The notes below the pieces were generated by a model. It was not told where the DNA came from and made no database searches. It saw only the letters and a program-made list of their open reading frames with translations. Below are positions 9,254 through 17,919 of a stretch of DNA of 64,000 nt, piece by piece. The DNA lies in the NCBI RefSeq assembly GCF_030285365.1, contig NZ_JASVDS010000003.1:682001-746000 (forward strand), given 5' to 3'. A program made the position numbers and the translations under genes. Origin of the DNA: Roseateles subflavus. Lineage in GTDB: Bacteria; Pseudomonadota; Gammaproteobacteria; Burkholderiales; Burkholderiaceae_C. Position 1 is the first letter of the stretch. Every line of letters starts with the position of its first letter.

Positions 9254-9538
9254 ATGGACCCCCTGCACCAGCCCCTGCCCCCCGCCCGCGAGCGCCTCCA
9301 CCGGCGCTACTGGCGGGCCACGCGCCGCCTCACCCTGGCGTTGCTGGCGGGATGGACGCTGCTCAGCTTCGGCCTGACCTGGTTCGCTCGGGACCTCCGC
9401 TTCACCTTCTTCGGCTGGCCCTTCAGCTTCTGGGTGGCGTCCCAGGGGGCGCTGATCGGCTATTTGCTGATCGTCGCGCTCTATGCCTGGCTGATGGCGC
9501 GCCTGGACGACGACCACCGAGACGACGCCGGGGACTGA
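9254..9538 (+). CDS. DUF4212 protein, small subunit of a solute:sodium symporter (orphan)
   Basis: A 94-aa membrane protein with an amphipathic N-terminus containing RRYWRATRRLTLALL and two transmembrane segments (about 24-44 and 60-80), followed by an acidic tail DDDHRDDAGD. This is the pattern of DUF4212, which is normally followed directly by the large sodium:solute (acetate-type) symporter. Here no symporter gene follows; the next gene is a secreted protease. It may work with a large subunit encoded elsewhere or be a remnant. Confidence 0.8.
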   Translation: MDPLHQPLPPARERLHRRYWRATRRLTLALLAGWTLLSFGLTWFARDLRFTFFGWPFSFWVASQGALIGYLLIVALYAWLMARLDDDHRDDAGD

Positions 9539-9768
9539 GCCCCGCCGGGCGCCCAGCCTTCGCGCAGGCGGTGGATCAGGGTTCCCACGGCTGTCAAGCC
9601 TGACACTTGGGCAGCTTGCCCACGCTGGCGATAGTGGATATGGGGCCCGCATGCCGGCTGCATCCGTGGTGGATGTGCGGCGCCCATTCCGGCGCCGCAA
9701 TGGCCGGCTGTACTCCGTTGCGACGCTTCACCGCGGCCCTGCCGCATCTCCACCCAGAGAGACCGTCC

Positions 9769-11625
9769 ATGAAGCGTAAGTTCACTTCCCGCGCAGTTCC
9801 CTCGACCCGCACGCCGCGCCTGATCGCGCTGCTGGCCCTGTCCCTTGGCGCCGTGGCGCCGGTCCTCGCCGCCGACGGCGCCGAGCTCGGCAGCGCCGAC
9901 GCGCTGATCCGGAACCTCCGCCAGCAGCACCAGGGCCGCCAGGCGCTGAGCGTGCAGACCGCCGACGGCACCTCGCTGCCCGTGCTGGTGCGGGACTTCT
10001 TCGAGCAGGGCGGTCGGGTGTCCGTCTCGGGCCGCCACCGCGACAGCGAGGATTCGCTCTTCTTCCTCAAGGGCGACGGCAAGTCCCTGCGCGGCTTTCT
10101 CGTCCTGCATGGCCAGAAGAAGGCCTGGGAATACAGCACCGATGCGCGCGGCGTGGTCAGCGTCAAGCCCGTGCCGCTGAGCCGTGTCTACCCCGACCTG
10201 GACGAGGACTTCCAGCGCAGCAACCGCAGCACCGCCAGCCTGGCCCAGATCGCCGCGGCACACCCGGTCTACAGCCCGATGGCGCTGCGTCAGGCGCCCC
10301 ACATCGGCGCCTACAACAACCAGGATGTCACCAAGCTCGAGAGCAAGCCCGGCAGTCCCTACGTCTTCTACCTGAACACCGCGGCGGTGATGAGCGGCAG
10401 CACCCCGCTCAACGGCGTGACCAAGGAGAACATGTACCGCGCCTGGCAGTCGGTGGCGGACCAGTACTCGATGCTGCAGCTCAACGTCACGACCAACAAG
10501 GCGGTCTATGACGCGGCCAAGGCGTCCAGCGTGCTGCGCACCGGCATCATCAACTTCGTCAACCAGGACGGCCGCAGCTTCGCGCCCGTCCACTCCTTCG
10601 GCACGACCTCGGCCGGGACGCTCTACCGCAACCCGGCCAGCGGCTTCGACTACGGCTACGGCATCGGCATGACCGGCGCGCACGAGGTCGGCCACCAGAT
10701 GGGCATGCTGCATGACGGCGGCGGCACCGGGGGCGAGTACTACGAGGGCATCCCCGCCTATCAGTGGGGCCCCATCATGGGCAATTACTGGATGGGCGGT
10801 TCCTGGACCCACCAGCTCTTCACCTGGAGCAAGGGCGAGTACAGCACGGCCAGCAACCAGGAAGACGATCTCAGGATCATGACGGTCGATGAGGCCGTGC
10901 CCTACATGGCGGACGACAACCCCAGCGGCAAGCCCCTGGCCCTGCGCACGGGCGGCGAGATCAACCCGGCCGACAACTGGGGCCAGATCGAGCGCAACAC
11001 CGACACCGACGTCTTCACCTTCAGCCTCGCCAGCGCCGGCACGCTGAACCTGCGGGTGGATCCCATCGAGTACCTGCGCATGCTGGACGTCGATGCCACC
11101 CTCACCACTGCCGCCGGCGTGCAGGTGGCGCGCAGCAACCTGGCCGTGAACCGCTCGGCGGAGTTCGTCAACCTGAACCTGGCGGCCGGCGACTACAAGC
11201 TCATCATCCAGGGCGGGGCCGAGGGCACGCCGCAGAACGGCTTCTCGAAGTACAGCTCCCTGGGCTACTACGCGATGAAGGGCACGCTGAGCGCCGGCGG
11301 CACGCCGTCGCCCATCCCGCTCACGAGCGGCGTGCCGCTGGGCAACCAGTCGGCGTCCACGGGCACGTGGACGTACTACACGATCCAGGTGCCGGCGGGC
11401 AGCACCAAGCTGGTCGTCAACCTGTCGGGCAGCAACGGGGACGCGGACCTCTTCGTCGGCGCCGGCCAGAAGCCCACGACCAGCAGCTACGCCTGCAAGT
11501 CCGATGGCTCCACGAGCACCGAGACCTGCACGGTCAATTCGCCCGTGGCGGGCACCTACTACGTGGCGGTGCAGGCCTATGCGACCTACAGCGGTCTCAG
11601 CGTCAAGGCCACCGCAAGTCCTTGA
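9769..11625 (+). CDS. Secreted metzincin-type zinc protease with C-terminal PPC domains
   Basis: The 618-aa protein begins with a basic N-terminus and a hydrophobic signal segment ending LAADGAE. The catalytic motif HEVGHQMGMLHD (residues 305-316) is the HExxHxxGxxHD zinc site of metzincins, and PIMGNYW downstream supplies a Met-turn. Two bacterial pre-peptidase C-terminal (PPC) domains follow, at about residues 395-495 and 520-618; the second contains DADLFV and AGTYYVAVQAYA. PPC domains are usually removed after secretion. The region between the signal and the catalytic domain is probably a propeptide. The ATG at 9769 is preferred over an upstream frame because the signal peptide starts there. 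No export genes or partner are adjacent; substrate unknown. Confidence 0.88.
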   Translation: MKRKFTSRAVPSTRTPRLIALLALSLGAVAPVLAADGAELGSADALIRNLRQQHQGRQALSVQTADGTSLPVLVRDFFEQGGRVSVSGRHRDSEDSLFFLKGDGKSLRGFLVLHGQKKAWEYSTDARGVVSVKPVPLSRVYPDLDEDFQRSNRSTASLAQIAAAHPVYSPMALRQAPHIGAYNNQDVTKLESKPGSPYVFYLNTAAVMSGSTPLNGVTKENMYRAWQSVADQYSMLQLNVTTNKAVYDAAKASSVLRTGIINFVNQDGRSFAPVHSFGTTSAGTLYRNPASGFDYGYGIGMTGAHEVGHQMGMLHDGGGTGGEYYEGIPAYQWGPIMGNYWMGGSWTHQLFTWSKGEYSTASNQEDDLRIMTVDEAVPYMADDNPSGKPLALRTGGEINPADNWGQIERNTDTDVFTFSLASAGTLNLRVDPIEYLRMLDVDATLTTAAGVQVARSNLAVNRSAEFVNLNLAAGDYKLIIQGGAEGTPQNGFSKYSSLGYYAMKGTLSAGGTPSPIPLTSGVPLGNQSASTGTWTYYTIQVPAGSTKLVVNLSGSNGDADLFVGAGQKPTTSSYACKSDGSTSTETCTVNSPVAGTYYVAVQAYATYSGLSVKATASP

Positions 11626-11673
11626 CCCCCCCCTACCGGCTTCGCCGGCCCCCCCAGGGGGGCGCGCACGAGG

Positions 11674-12075
11674 GACCGGCGGAGCCGGATCCCCGTGCGC
11701 CGTGCGGGGCGGCTGGCTGGCGCAGCCGGAGGGGCATGCCGCGTTTGGCGCGACTGATTGGCGTGGCCGGTAGGGCGTGCGGCGCTTGGGCTGACTGCCT
11801 GGCGCGGCATCCGCGTTCAGGCGAGGAAGCCCTCCAGCACGGCGGCCAGCGCTTCCGGCGGGTCGTGGTGCAGCATGTGGGCGGCGTCGTCCAGGGGGAC
11901 CGGCGGAGCCGGATCCCCGTGCGCCGTGCGGGGCGGCTGGCTGGCGCGGCTGTTGGTCGTGCGGCGCATGGGGCGGCTGCCTGGCGCGGCGTCCGCGCTC
12001 AGGCGAGGAAGCCCTCCAGCACGGCGGCCAGCGCTTCCGGCTGGTCGTGGTGCAGCATGTGGGCGGCGTCGTCCA
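11674..12075. repeat. Imperfect tandem duplication spanning the 3' end of the alpha/beta hydrolase gene
   Basis: A block starting GACCGGCGGAGCCGGATCC at 11674 recurs at 11898. Within each block the last ~80 bases of the hydrolase gene are present: the real end at 11999-12075 and a detached copy at 11817-11897. The detached copy still encodes DDAAHMLHHD and ends EGFLA plus a stop. The two units differ by an internal length change (143 versus 101 bases between the two landmarks). The stretch 11626-11998 holds nothing else that looks like a gene. Confidence 0.85.
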
Positions 12076-12907
12076 GGCGGGCGCGCTGCAGCTGCGGCAC
12101 GAGGGCGAGGCGGGCCTCGAAGTCCTCGCGCGGGTAGCGGTCGCCCCACCACTGGCTCAGTTGGGTCTGGGCGCCTTCCACCCACAGCGTGGGCGCCTGG
12201 ATGGCCTGCCAGCAGGCGAGGGCCTCGGCCTTGCGGTACAGGACGGGATTGGTGCGCTTGTGGGCCGGGTCGCCGAGGATGTGGAAGGCGCCCTCACGCG
12301 GCTCCGACCAGTGCGGCGCCAGCCACGCGGCCTTGGCGGGCGCGAGGCGCGGGTTGGTCTTCATCAGCCGCTGGGCCACCGCCTCCAGGCTGTCGTAGGT
12401 CTTGAGCTGCTGCGGCTCCTTGAGCTCGTCCAGCCAGAGCCGCAGCCGCTTGGGCGCCTCCTCGCTGCGGGTCTCGGGCAGGCCGAAGCCCTCGAGGTTG
12501 ACCAGACGGCGGATGCGCTCCGGCCGCACGCCGGCATAGCTCATCACCACATTGCCGCCCATGCTGTGGCCCAGCAGATCCACGGGGCGGCCGGGGCTGA
12601 CGGCGTCCAGCAGGGCGTCGAGGTCGCCCAGGTAGTCGGGGAACCAGTAGGCATCGCTGGCTGTCCAGTCGCTGAGCCCGAAGCCCCGCCAGTCCATCGC
12701 CACCACATGCCGGTCCGACGGCAGGGCGTCGACCACGAACTGGAAGGACGCGCCGACGTCCATCCAGCCGTGCAGCATCACCAGCAGCGGGCGCTCGGGC
12801 GTCTCCAGCGAGGCATCGCCCCAGTGCAGCACATGGTGGTGCAGACCGCGCAGCAGCAGCATGTCGCTGCGAAAGGGGCGGCGTTCTTGGTAGGTGGCGG
12901 TGTTCAT
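11999..12907 (-). CDS. Alpha/beta-fold hydrolase
   Basis: A 302-aa soluble protein with an oxyanion HGWMD motif, a nucleophile elbow GHSMGG with Ser115, and a catalytic His near the C-terminus in DDAAHMLHHD. It resembles the broad epoxide-hydrolase/esterase superfamily (MEST/serine hydrolase-like); the substrate cannot be predicted. The ATG at 12907 is chosen because the upstream extension to 12958 is Arg/Gly/Pro-rich and lacks homology features. Its final 25 codons are duplicated downstream in a tandem repeat. Confidence 0.88.
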   Translation of the reverse strand: MNTATYQERRPFRSDMLLLRGLHHHVLHWGDASLETPERPLLVMLHGWMDVGASFQFVVDALPSDRHVVAMDWRGFGLSDWTASDAYWFPDYLGDLDALLDAVSPGRPVDLLGHSMGGNVVMSYAGVRPERIRRLVNLEGFGLPETRSEEAPKRLRLWLDELKEPQQLKTYDSLEAVAQRLMKTNPRLAPAKAAWLAPHWSEPREGAFHILGDPAHKRTNPVLYRKAEALACWQAIQAPTLWVEGAQTQLSQWWGDRYPREDFEARLALVPQLQRARLDDAAHMLHHDQPEALAAVLEGFLA

Positions 12908-13014
12908 GGCGGCGACTCTAGCGCCACCCGGGCGAGGCTGCTGTCCGGGCCGGGACAAGCCCCGCGGGGCGGGCGGCTGCGTCCAGTGGAGCCGGGCTCA
13001 GCCAGAATGCCGCC

Positions 13015-13506
13015 ATGGACTCACCGACTTTCCTCATCCGCCCCGCCGAGCCGCACGACCTCGCCGCCATCGTCGGCCTCATCCGCGAGCTGGCGGACTT
13101 CGAGCAGCTGACCCACCTGCTGCAGGTGGACGAACACCGGCTGCGGCCGCATCTGTTTGGCCCGCAGCCGAAAGCCGAAGCGATCGTCGCGGAGGCGGAC
13201 GGCGGGCAGATCGTGGCCTTCGCGCTCTTCTTCCACAACTTCTCGACCTTCCTGGCTCAGCCGGGGCTCTATCTGGAAGACCTCTACGTGCAGCCCGCGT
13301 ACCGCGGCACGGGGCTGGGACGACAGCTGCTGACGCATCTGGCGCGGCTGGCCGTGGCCCGCGGCTGCGGGCGCTTCGAGTGGAGCGTGCTGGATTGGAA
13401 CCAGCGCGCCATCGGCTTCTACGAGGGCATGGGCGCCACGGTGATGCCGGACTGGCGCATCTGCCGCCTCAGCGGCGAGGCCCTGGCGGCGCTGGGCAAG
13501 GCCTGA
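13015..13506 (+). CDS. GNAT family N-acetyltransferase
   Basis: A 163-aa acetyltransferase. The acetyl-CoA binding motif appears as VQPAYRGTGLGRQLL (the R/QxxGxG/A pattern), preceded by YLEDLYV and followed by NQRAIGFYEGMGA. These details are closest to the diamine/spermidine acetyltransferase (SAT/thialysine acetyltransferase) branch, but the substrate is uncertain. It is divergent from the hydrolase gene with a 107-base gap. Confidence 0.88.
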   Translation: MDSPTFLIRPAEPHDLAAIVGLIRELADFEQLTHLLQVDEHRLRPHLFGPQPKAEAIVAEADGGQIVAFALFFHNFSTFLAQPGLYLEDLYVQPAYRGTGLGRQLLTHLARLAVARGCGRFEWSVLDWNQRAIGFYEGMGATVMPDWRICRLSGEALAALGKA

Positions 13507-13527
13507 CCCCGGCGCGGGGACGAGGTC

Positions 13528-13869
13528 TCAGAGCCAGGCCTTCAGCCGCTCCGGCGGGCGTGCGATGAGCGCCTGCTCGCCGCGCACGACGATGGGGCGC
13601 TGCAGCAGCTGCGGGTGGTGCAGCAGGGCATCGAGCAGCTGGTCGTCGCCGAGCGAGGGGTCGGCCAGGCCCAGCTCGTCATAGACGGCCTCGCCGCTGC
13701 GCAGCAGCTCGCGCACGGGCAGGCCCAGCTGACGCACCAGCGCCTTCAGCGTGCCGAGATCCGGCGGGGTCTTGAGGTACTCGATGACCTCGGGCGCCTG
13801 GCCGGCCTCCTGCAGCAGTGCGAGGGCCTCGCGGGACTTGGAGCAGCGGGGGTTGTGGAAGATCTTCAT
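13528..13869 (-). CDS. ArsC/YfgD-like reductase family protein
   Basis: A 113-aa thioredoxin-fold protein starting MKIFHNPRCSKSR. Cys9 lies in the HNPRCSKS motif of the glutaredoxin-coupled arsenate reductase family, and the later IVVRGEQALIARPPE segment carries the expected conserved Arg. This resembles E. coli YfgD more than plasmid ArsC; there is no arsR, arsB or acr3 nearby, so arsenic resistance is not supported by context. It converges with the GNAT gene, with 21 bases between the two stops. Confidence 0.85.
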   Translation of the reverse strand: MKIFHNPRCSKSREALALLQEAGQAPEVIEYLKTPPDLGTLKALVRQLGLPVRELLRSGEAVYDELGLADPSLGDDQLLDALLHHPQLLQRPIVVRGEQALIARPPERLKAWL

Positions 13870-14004
13870 GATCGCAGGGCAGGAGCAGAGGCTGCTGGTG
13901 CAAAAGAGGAAGTGTAGGCCGCCGGGCCTCGGGGAATCCATGAGCGCCGCGACGGAGCCGCTCGCTAGCATCCAACGCTCGATCGCTAGACGCAAGGAGG
14001 GCCC

Positions 14005-15765
14005 ATGCCCCAGGTCCTGGACGCTGCCGCCGACCCTGGGCGGTCCCCGGAATTCGCGGGGGACGCCTGGGCGGCGCTGCATGCGGGCTTTCGCTGGCAG
14101 GTGCCGCCGGACTTCAGCCTGGCCGAGGCCTGCTGCGGCCGCTGGGCCCGGGAGACGCCCGATGCGCCGGCCGTGATCTTCGAGGGCGAGAGCGGCTGCA
14201 GCGCCACCTACACCTATGGCCAGCTGCAGCGCGCCGCGAACCGGCTCTCCAACGCGCTCGTGCGCCGCGGGGTCCAGCGCGGTGACCGCGTGGCGCTCGT
14301 GCTCCCGCAGCGCTTCGAGACGGCCGTCGCCCACATCGCGCTGCACCAGCTCGGAGCCGTGGCCGTACCGCTGTCCCTGCTCTTCGGCCCGGAGGCGCTG
14401 CAGTTCCGCCTGCAGGACAGCGGCGCCGTGCTGGCCATCGCTGACGGCACCGTGCTGCCGGCCCTGCGCGGCCTGCGAGAGAGCTGCCCGTCGCTGCGCG
14501 AGCTGCTGGTGGTGGGCGAGGGGGCCGCGTCGGCCGAGCCAGGTGCGGCGGCCGAATCGGCCTGGATGGGCGCGCTGCAGGCCGAGGACGCCCGCTTCAC
14601 CGCCCTCGCCACGCATGCCGAGGCGGCGGCGGTCCTCATCTACACCAGCGGCACCACAGGCCCGCCCAAGGGCGCGCTGATCCCGCAGCGGGCGCTCATC
14701 GGCAACCTCAGCGGCTTCGTCGCCAGCCAGAACTGGTTCGGCTTCGATCCCTTCGATGCGGGCCGGCGCAGTGCGGCCGTGTTCTGGTCTCCCGCCGACT
14801 GGGCCTGGACCGGCGGCCTCATGGACGCGCTGCTGCCCACGCTCTACTTCGGCCGGCCCATCGTGGCCTCGCAGGGGCGCTTCTCCCCGCAGCGCGCCTT
14901 CGAGCTGATGCAGCGCCACGGCGTGACGCACACCTTCCTCTTCCCGACGGCACTCAAGGCCATGATGAAGGCCGTGCCCGAGCCGCGCCGGCACTACCGT
15001 CTGCAGCTGCAGGCCGTGATGAGCGCGGGCGAGGCCGTGGGCGATGCCGTCTTCCGCTGGTGCGAGCAGGCGCTGGGCGTCACCGTCAACGAGATGTTCG
15101 GGCAGACCGAGATCAACTACGTGGTGGGCAACTGCAGCCGCCTGTGGCCCGCGCGGCCGGGCAGCATGGGGCGCGCCTACCCGGGGCACCGCGTGGCGGT
15201 GATCGACGAGGCAGGCAAGACCTGTCCCCCGGGCGTGCCGGGCGATGTGGCGGTGCACCGGCGCGACGTGCGGGGCGACCCCGACCCGGTCTTCTTCCTG
15301 GGCTACTGGAAGCGCGACGACGCGACCGCGGCCAAGTTCACGGGCGACCCGGCCGACAGCTGGTGCCGCACGGGGGACACGGCGGTGATGGATGCGGACG
15401 GCTACCTCTGGTACCAGGGGCGCAGCGATGACGTCTTCAAGTCCGCCGGCTACCGCATCGGCCCGAGCGAGATCGAGAACTGCCTCGTCAAGCATCCCGC
15501 CGTCGCCAATGCCGCCGTGGTGCCCAAGCCCGACGCCGAGCGCGGCGCCCTGGTGAAGGCCTTTGTGGTGCTGGCGCCGGGGCATGCGGGCGATGCCGCG
15601 CTGATCGAGGCCTTGCAGTCGCTCGTGAAGGGGCAGCTCGCGCCCTACGAGTACCCCAAGGAGATCGAGTTCATCGAGGCTCTGCCCATGACCACCACGG
15701 GCAAGGTGCAGCGCGGGGTGCTGCGGCAGCTGGAGGCGCAGCGCGCCGGGCGCGCGGCCGGCTGA
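14005..15765 (+). CDS. AMP-dependent acyl-CoA synthetase (ACSM/acetyl-CoA synthetase-like)
   Basis: Activates a carboxylic acid to acyl-AMP and then acyl-CoA. The 586-aa enzyme has the P-loop YTSGTTGPPKG (from residue 213), an adenylate-binding EMFGQTEINYVVGN motif, the hinge/A8 region YLWYQGRSDDVFKSAGYRIGP, and the catalytic Lys motif TTTGKVQRGVLR near the end. The EINYVVGN signature and WSPADWAWTGGL point to the medium-chain/acetate-like subgroup. A strong SD, AAGGAGGG, precedes the ATG at 14005. Exact substrate unknown; no dedicated pathway genes adjoin. Confidence 0.92.
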   Translation: MPQVLDAAADPGRSPEFAGDAWAALHAGFRWQVPPDFSLAEACCGRWARETPDAPAVIFEGESGCSATYTYGQLQRAANRLSNALVRRGVQRGDRVALVLPQRFETAVAHIALHQLGAVAVPLSLLFGPEALQFRLQDSGAVLAIADGTVLPALRGLRESCPSLRELLVVGEGAASAEPGAAAESAWMGALQAEDARFTALATHAEAAAVLIYTSGTTGPPKGALIPQRALIGNLSGFVASQNWFGFDPFDAGRRSAAVFWSPADWAWTGGLMDALLPTLYFGRPIVASQGRFSPQRAFELMQRHGVTHTFLFPTALKAMMKAVPEPRRHYRLQLQAVMSAGEAVGDAVFRWCEQALGVTVNEMFGQTEINYVVGNCSRLWPARPGSMGRAYPGHRVAVIDEAGKTCPPGVPGDVAVHRRDVRGDPDPVFFLGYWKRDDATAAKFTGDPADSWCRTGDTAVMDADGYLWYQGRSDDVFKSAGYRIGPSEIENCLVKHPAVANAAVVPKPDAERGALVKAFVVLAPGHAGDAALIEALQSLVKGQLAPYEYPKEIEFIEALPMTTTGKVQRGVLRQLEAQRAGRAAG

Positions 15766-15768
15766 GGC

Positions 15769-16467
15769 TCAGCGGTCGCGCATCGACGCGTGCGCGCCCT
15801 TGCGCCCGCTCGGCTCGGGCGGGGGTGGTGCGGCCGGCGGCGGATTGCCCTTGGCGCACTTGCCGCTGGCCTCGGCCAGCAGGTAGAACGGGGCGCTCAG
15901 CAGGCCCATGCCGCCCCCGGCGTATTGGCCCTTGCCACAGTCGCCGTAGCCGGCCTGCTGGATCTTTCGACCGAGCTTCTCACTGGCGCTGACGCCGACC
16001 TCCTGCCCCTGCGCCTCCAGGTGCCGCTCGCCGCTCAGGGGATCGCGCGCCGACTGGCGCAGGGCGGCGCGGGTGGCGGCACTGTCGATCAGGCGATCGT
16101 GGGGCCCGGATGCGGCGGCCGTGGGCGGCAGCGCGAGGCTCGCCGGCACCTCCGCGGTGGTGGCCGGCGGCGGCGGGGCCTCGGTGGGCAGGGGCGTGGG
16201 GGCCGCGCGAGGCGGGGCGTCGGGCGCGGGCGGGCGGTCGCTGGCGCGGCGCTCGGTGACAGGCCGGGCCGGCAGGGGGGGCGTCACGGCCCGCACCCGG
16301 CGATCCGGCAGGAGCATCACCGTGACGCGCCGCGCCTCGGGGGCGGGCTCCGCCCGGCGTTTCGAGAGGCCCCATTGCAGGCCGGCCAGCAGAACGGCAT
16401 GCAGCGAGATGACCAGCAGAGTCAGCGGCCACCGGCGGGGCGGGGCGGGGAGCGAAGCAGGTTCCAT
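15769..16467 (-). CDS. Proline-rich membrane-anchored protein of unknown function
   Basis: A 232-aa protein with one N-terminal transmembrane helix (about residues 13-33), a long Pro/Ala/Arg-rich linker and a C-terminal part containing GYGDCGKGQYAGGGMGLLS and a second Cys in GKCAKG. The architecture resembles TonB-like or periplasm-spanning proteins but no TonB domain is visible. It lies 19 bases after the HTH gene on the same strand, so it is probably the last gene of the DUF2975-HTH operon, and converges on the acyl-CoA synthetase gene. Confidence 0.7.
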   Translation of the reverse strand: MEPASLPAPPRRWPLTLLVISLHAVLLAGLQWGLSKRRAEPAPEARRVTVMLLPDRRVRAVTPPLPARPVTERRASDRPPAPDAPPRAAPTPLPTEAPPPPATTAEVPASLALPPTAAASGPHDRLIDSAATRAALRQSARDPLSGERHLEAQGQEVGVSASEKLGRKIQQAGYGDCGKGQYAGGGMGLLSAPFYLLAEASGKCAKGNPPPAAPPPPEPSGRKGAHASMRDR

Positions 16468-16486
16468 CGGCAGTCGCGGTCGGCAC

Positions 16487-16723
16487 TCAGGCGGATTCGT
16501 CGGGGTCGATCGGCTCGGGGCCGGGCTCGTAGGCCAGCAGCTCGCCGGGCTGGCAGTCCAGCTCGCGGCAGATGCGGGCCAGGGTGTCGAAGCGCACGCC
16601 CTTGACCTTGCCGGACTTCAGCAGCGAGAGATTGGCCTCGGTGATGCCCACCCGCTCCGCCAGCTCCTTGGAGCGCATCTTGCGGCGGGCCAGCATGAGG
16701 TCCAGGGTGACGACGATGGGCAT
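16487..16723 (-). CDS. Small XRE-family helix-turn-helix regulator (YozG-like)
   Basis: A 78-aa protein with a Cro/C1-type HTH in its first 65 residues: SKELAERVGITEANLSLLK followed by VRFDTLARICRELDCQPGELL. An acidic tail follows. Small regulators of this type are typically paired with DUF2975 membrane proteins, and here the start codon overlaps the DUF2975 stop by one base (TGATG), so the two are translationally coupled. Confidence 0.9.
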   Translation of the reverse strand: MPIVVTLDLMLARRKMRSKELAERVGITEANLSLLKSGKVKGVRFDTLARICRELDCQPGELLAYEPGPEPIDPDESA

Positions 16724-17292
16724 CAGATGAACTCCGCGTTCTCCTGCGCCACCCGCACGGACTCGCGCATGATGCGCGCCATGGCCACGAGCACGAGGCC
16801 CAGCATCAGCAGGGCGTAGTGGTCCGAGTTGATGGCCACCAGCAGCTGGCGCTGCCCCGGCGGGTTGTGCCAGCTCAGGGCCAGCACGGCCAGCGTGTGG
16901 CTCAGGGGGCGCGCCGCCGCCAGTGTCAGGAGACCCCAGCCCAGCCACTGCAGGTGGCGCACCGAGGCGAGGTCGAACACGCGTCCGGCCGCGTAGTGCC
17001 CGAACAGGCGCCACACATGCCACAGCAGCATCAGCCCGGCCACCAGCGGCAGGCTCAGCGAGACCCACAGCACGGCCAGCGTCAGCCCGTCGGGCGTGCG
17101 GTAGGGCAGCTCCGGCATCACCTCGTGCAGCACGTACTCGATCATCAGCCCCGGCGCCCAGGCCAGCTGGACGGCGTACTGCAGCAGCCCGCAGGCCCCG
17201 AGCAGGGCCAGGATCTGCACGGCACGGGCCAGGCCCTTCATGGAGAAGGGGCCGGCGGGCGGTGCGGAATGCGGGCTTGGAGAGGCAGCCAT
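16723..17292 (-). CDS. DUF2975 membrane protein
   Basis: A 189-aa protein with four predicted transmembrane helices, the last one in LLMLGLVLVAMARIM followed by the short cytoplasmic tail ending ENAEFI. The family is of unknown function and is regularly followed by a YozG-like HTH protein, as here. The ATG at 17292 is chosen: the promoter at 17317-17345 would start transcription near 17310, which excludes the TTG at 17331. An internal ATG at 17241 is possible. Confidence 0.85.
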   Translation of the reverse strand: MAASPSPHSAPPAGPFSMKGLARAVQILALLGACGLLQYAVQLAWAPGLMIEYVLHEVMPELPYRTPDGLTLAVLWVSLSLPLVAGLMLLWHVWRLFGHYAAGRVFDLASVRHLQWLGWGLLTLAAARPLSHTLAVLALSWHNPPGQRQLLVAINSDHYALLMLGLVLVAMARIMRESVRVAQENAEFI

Positions 17293-17316
17293 CGATCGAT
17301 CCAGAGTCTGGAAATT

Positions 17317-17345
17317 ATTGTATGACAGCAATTAATTGATGTGAA
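17317..17345 (-). promoter_or_regulatory. Sigma-70-type promoter of the DUF2975 operon
   Basis: On the minus strand TTCACA (17345-17340) and TACAAT (17322-17317) are separated by exactly 17 bases, each one mismatch from consensus, in an AT-rich pocket. The predicted start leaves an 18-base leader before the ATG at 17292. Confidence 0.7.
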
Positions 17346-17418
17346 GATGAAACTCGTCAGGGGGGTGGGCGAGGCTGAGGCACACTTCCGGGCTTGCCTT
17401 GATCGCGACCGTCTGCGC

Positions 17419-17913
17419 ATGTCCAAGAAGTCCTCCCACGTCAGCGAAACCCTCGCCACCCAGTGCCTGCGCCGCCATGGCGTCGCGTTCACCGAGCACG
17501 TCTACGACTATGTGGACCACGGCGGCACGGCCGAGTCCTCCCGCCAGCTGGGCGTGCCCGAGCACGAGGTCGTCAAGACGCTGGTGATGCAGGACGAGAA
17601 GGCGCAGCCGCTGATCGTGCTGATGCATGGCGACCGCACGGTCAGCCTGAAGGAGCTGGCGCGGCAGATCCCGTGCAAGAAGGTCGAGCCCTGCAAACCG
17701 GACGTCGCCCAGCGGCACAGTGGCTACCTGGTGGGCGGCACCTCGCCCTTCGGCACGCGCAAGGAGATGCCAGTGTTCGTGGAGTCGACGATCCTCGAGC
17801 TGCCCCGCATCTGCATCAACGGCGGGCGGCGCGGCTACCTGGTCGGCATCGAGCCCCGGGTGATCACCGAGCTGCTGTCGGCCCGTCCGGTGCAGTGCGC
17901 CAGTGCAGAATAG
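17419..17913 (+). CDS. ybaK: Cys-tRNA(Pro) deacylase, YbaK/EbsC family
   Basis: Hydrolyses mischarged Cys-tRNA(Pro) to keep translation accurate. The 164-aa protein shows the YbaK editing-domain features: VVKTLVMQD, the catalytic Lys region LKELARQIPCKKVEP, and GYLVGGTSPFGTRKEMPVF followed by INGGRRGYLVGI. The ATG at 17419 matches the start of the conserved protein; an ATG at 17341 would add 26 unrelated residues. plsY follows six bases after the stop. Confidence 0.95.
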   Translation: MSKKSSHVSETLATQCLRRHGVAFTEHVYDYVDHGGTAESSRQLGVPEHEVVKTLVMQDEKAQPLIVLMHGDRTVSLKELARQIPCKKVEPCKPDVAQRHSGYLVGGTSPFGTRKEMPVFVESTILELPRICINGGRRGYLVGIEPRVITELLSARPVQCASAE

Positions 17914-17919
17914 CGGCCC

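Noticed and set aside
13528..13869. Arsenic resistance locus
   Set aside because: A single ArsC/YfgD-like gene without arsR, arsB or acr3 does not support it.
13528..15585. 685-aa frame that includes the ArsC-like protein
   Set aside because: Only the last 113 residues are real; the rest is antisense to the acyl-CoA synthetase gene.
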